DNA from: Gemmatimonadota bacterium
GTDB taxonomy: Bacteria; JBHIER01; G020348925
DNA length: 36,340 nucleotides
Assembly (NCBI GenBank): GCA_020348925.1
Contig: CP070758.1
Coordinates: 1,733,690-1,770,029 of the forward strand
Reading direction: 5' to 3'
Positions 35,361 to 36,340 of this stretch are shown here, in pieces (position 1 is the first letter of the stretch; every line of letters starts with the position of its first letter). The position numbers were made by a program, and so were the translations under genes. The notes below the pieces were generated by a model. It made no database searches. It was not told the origin of the DNA and was given only the letters and a program-made list of their open reading frames with translations.

Positions 35361-35830
35361 TGGGAAGTGTCGGATGTGAAGTTGATTTTTTCGTTTTTAT
35401 CTTTCAGGAGATATTTTACCATACGGACTTCGTTCCGGACGCCTGGCTGGATGTCGTAATTGACCTCGTCCATGAGGGTTTTCATCAAATAGATTCCGAG
35501 GCCGCCGACCCGCAACTCGGCCAAATAGGCCTCCATGCGCGGGAGTTCAAGGGTCTTCGGGTCGAAGCCCTTGCCCCGGTCCGTCACAATAATAGCCAAC
35601 TTTTGATAATCGATCTTTATAATTATACCTATATGATCCTCACCCTCTTTATCATAAGCGTGTTTGATGACGTTCGTACAGGCCTCATCCACAGCAATTT
35701 GAATTTTATCGACATCATCATCGTGAAAACCCACCTTGGCTGAAACTTTGGAGACGAAATCTCGAATGAGTTCCAAATTATCCGTCTGGCTGGGTATCTT
35801 CAATTCGTACTGTTTTTCATCACTTTTCAA
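35357..35830 (-). CDS. RsbW-like HATPase anti-sigma/switch kinase 1
   Basis: The protein is about 157 residues with the same fold as the next gene: IAVDEACTNVIKHAY (N-box), DRGKGFDP and GGLGIYLM. All ATP-site residues look intact. The start is probably TTG at 35830, eight bases after AGGAGG (35844-35839 on the minus strand); GTG codons at 35839 and 35836 are in frame but touch or overlap that site. A short polar tail (KDKNEKINFTSD) is absent from its paralogue. It lies 87-96 bases after the STAS gene, in the same direction. Confidence 0.87.
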   Translation of the reverse strand: MKSDEKQYELKIPSQTDNLELIRDFVSKVSAKVGFHDDDVDKIQIAVDEACTNVIKHAYDKEGEDHIGIIIKIDYQKLAIIVTDRGKGFDPKTLELPRMEAYLAELRVGGLGIYLMKTLMDEVNYDIQPGVRNEVRMVKYLLKDKNEKINFTSDTSQ

Positions 35831-35926
35831 ACTCACCACCTCCTCTTCCCTGTCTTGTTCTTCTCAACATCTCGTCTGAAACCCCTCTCTCTCCAGACAG
35901 GGATCGGATTTTCGAGCGCAATGAAC

Positions 35927-36274
35927 CTACTCCGTAAAGCTGGTCAATGCTTCCTGTTCATTCTTAAAAATTCTGTAGAGTTTGGGGAATCCGAGAAGAT
36001 CGAAAATTTTGAAAACTTTTGGCGTCATGTTACTCATACGGATATCCCCGTTGTTCTCTCTGATCTTCTCAATGAAACCCATAAAGACCCCCAGCCCGGC
36101 ACTGCTGATATAATCGAGATCGAAAAAATTGACGAGTATGTTATATTTATGCTCTTCGATCAAATCCTTAAAGGCTTTTTCCAGGTCCGGAGCCGTGTGA
36201 GCATCCAGGAAACCTTTGAGGTAAAGAACGGCGATATCCTGGTTCATTTTTTGAGTAACTTCAAAACCGGTCAT
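35927..36274 (-). CDS. STAS-domain anti-sigma factor antagonist
   Basis: The 115-residue single STAS domain has the phosphorylatable serine in FDLDYISSAGLGVF, as in RsbV/SpoIIAA. It would be phosphorylated by one or both RsbW-like kinases and dephosphorylated by the RsbU-like phosphatase at the end of the cluster. AGAGGAGGT precedes the ATG with good spacing, making it the first gene of the cluster. A promoter should lie beyond 36280, partly outside the window. Confidence 0.92.
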   Translation of the reverse strand: MTGFEVTQKMNQDIAVLYLKGFLDAHTAPDLEKAFKDLIEEHKYNILVNFFDLDYISSAGLGVFMGFIEKIRENNGDIRMSNMTPKVFKIFDLLGFPKLYRIFKNEQEALTSFTE

Positions 36275-36340
36275 TGGTAAACCTCCTCTAATAGTAAATA
36301 TTTTTTACATAACACGGCGAAGCCCTAACCTTGAAACTGT

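Noticed and set aside
1-36340. CRISPR arrays, rRNA genes, integrases or transposases
   Set aside because: No regular direct-repeat array, rRNA sequence or recombinase-type protein was seen in any frame.

Overview
The window looks like a bacterial chromosome segment from a little-studied lineage. The best guess is the Fibrobacterota-Chlorobiota-Bacteroidota neighbourhood or an adjacent candidate phylum (Zixibacteria, Latescibacterota or KSB1-like). The reasons are three large secreted proteins, two of them ending in the YPNPFNP / GVYFYR sorting tail; a GWxTD-domain protein; DUF2723-TPR and SpoIVB-S55 envelope proteins; bacterial -35/-10 promoters; and consensus Shine-Dalgarno sites. The assignment is an inference from gene content, not from a marker gene.

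Layout, left to right. Positions 349-3534 hold single-gene units: a CREST-superfamily membrane hydrolase, a Tat-exported relative of L-2-amino-thiazoline-4-carboxylate hydrolase, a TudS-like iron-sulfur desulfidase and an NTF2-like lipoprotein. An OPT-family transporter follows at 4185-6176. From a consensus promoter near 6611 runs a GWxTD protein, a DUF2723-TPR membrane protein split by a frameshift in a ten-T run, and a cupin. A second promoter (11157-11185), overlapped by a perfect inverted repeat, precedes a SpoIVB-S55 lipoprotein and then gatE and gatD. GatDE is the archaeal-type tRNA-dependent amidotransferase and is the most surprising gene pair here. A Phd-PIN toxin-antitoxin pair, a NapH-like polyferredoxin with an HMA-like partner, and a broken PEGA-domain gene follow.

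Positions 19755-24290 form a TCA segment: flavoprotein (sdhA/frdA), wrbA, iron-sulfur subunit (sdhB/frdB) and fumC. No membrane-anchor subunit is visible, and a quinone reductase sits between the two catalytic subunits. Positions 24585-32998 on the minus strand encode three secreted surface proteins: a thrombospondin-3/MopE-like protein, an S74 tail-fibre-chaperone protein, and a 1362-residue caspase-fold protein with dockerin and sorting tail. They are separated by repeat-bearing, partly AT-rich spacer DNA. The right end (33110-36274, minus) is a partner-switching module: a STAS antagonist, two tandem HATPase (RsbW-like) kinases and a double-GAF RsbU-type phosphatase.

I see no single operon that is clearly a wholly new multi-gene system. 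The strongest candidates for new biology are the bacterial GatDE pair, the caspase-fold surface protein with a long insertion between His and Cys, and the anchorless succinate dehydrogenase unit with embedded wrbA. Two genes are broken at T-homopolymers, so assembly error must be excluded before reading meaning into those breaks.
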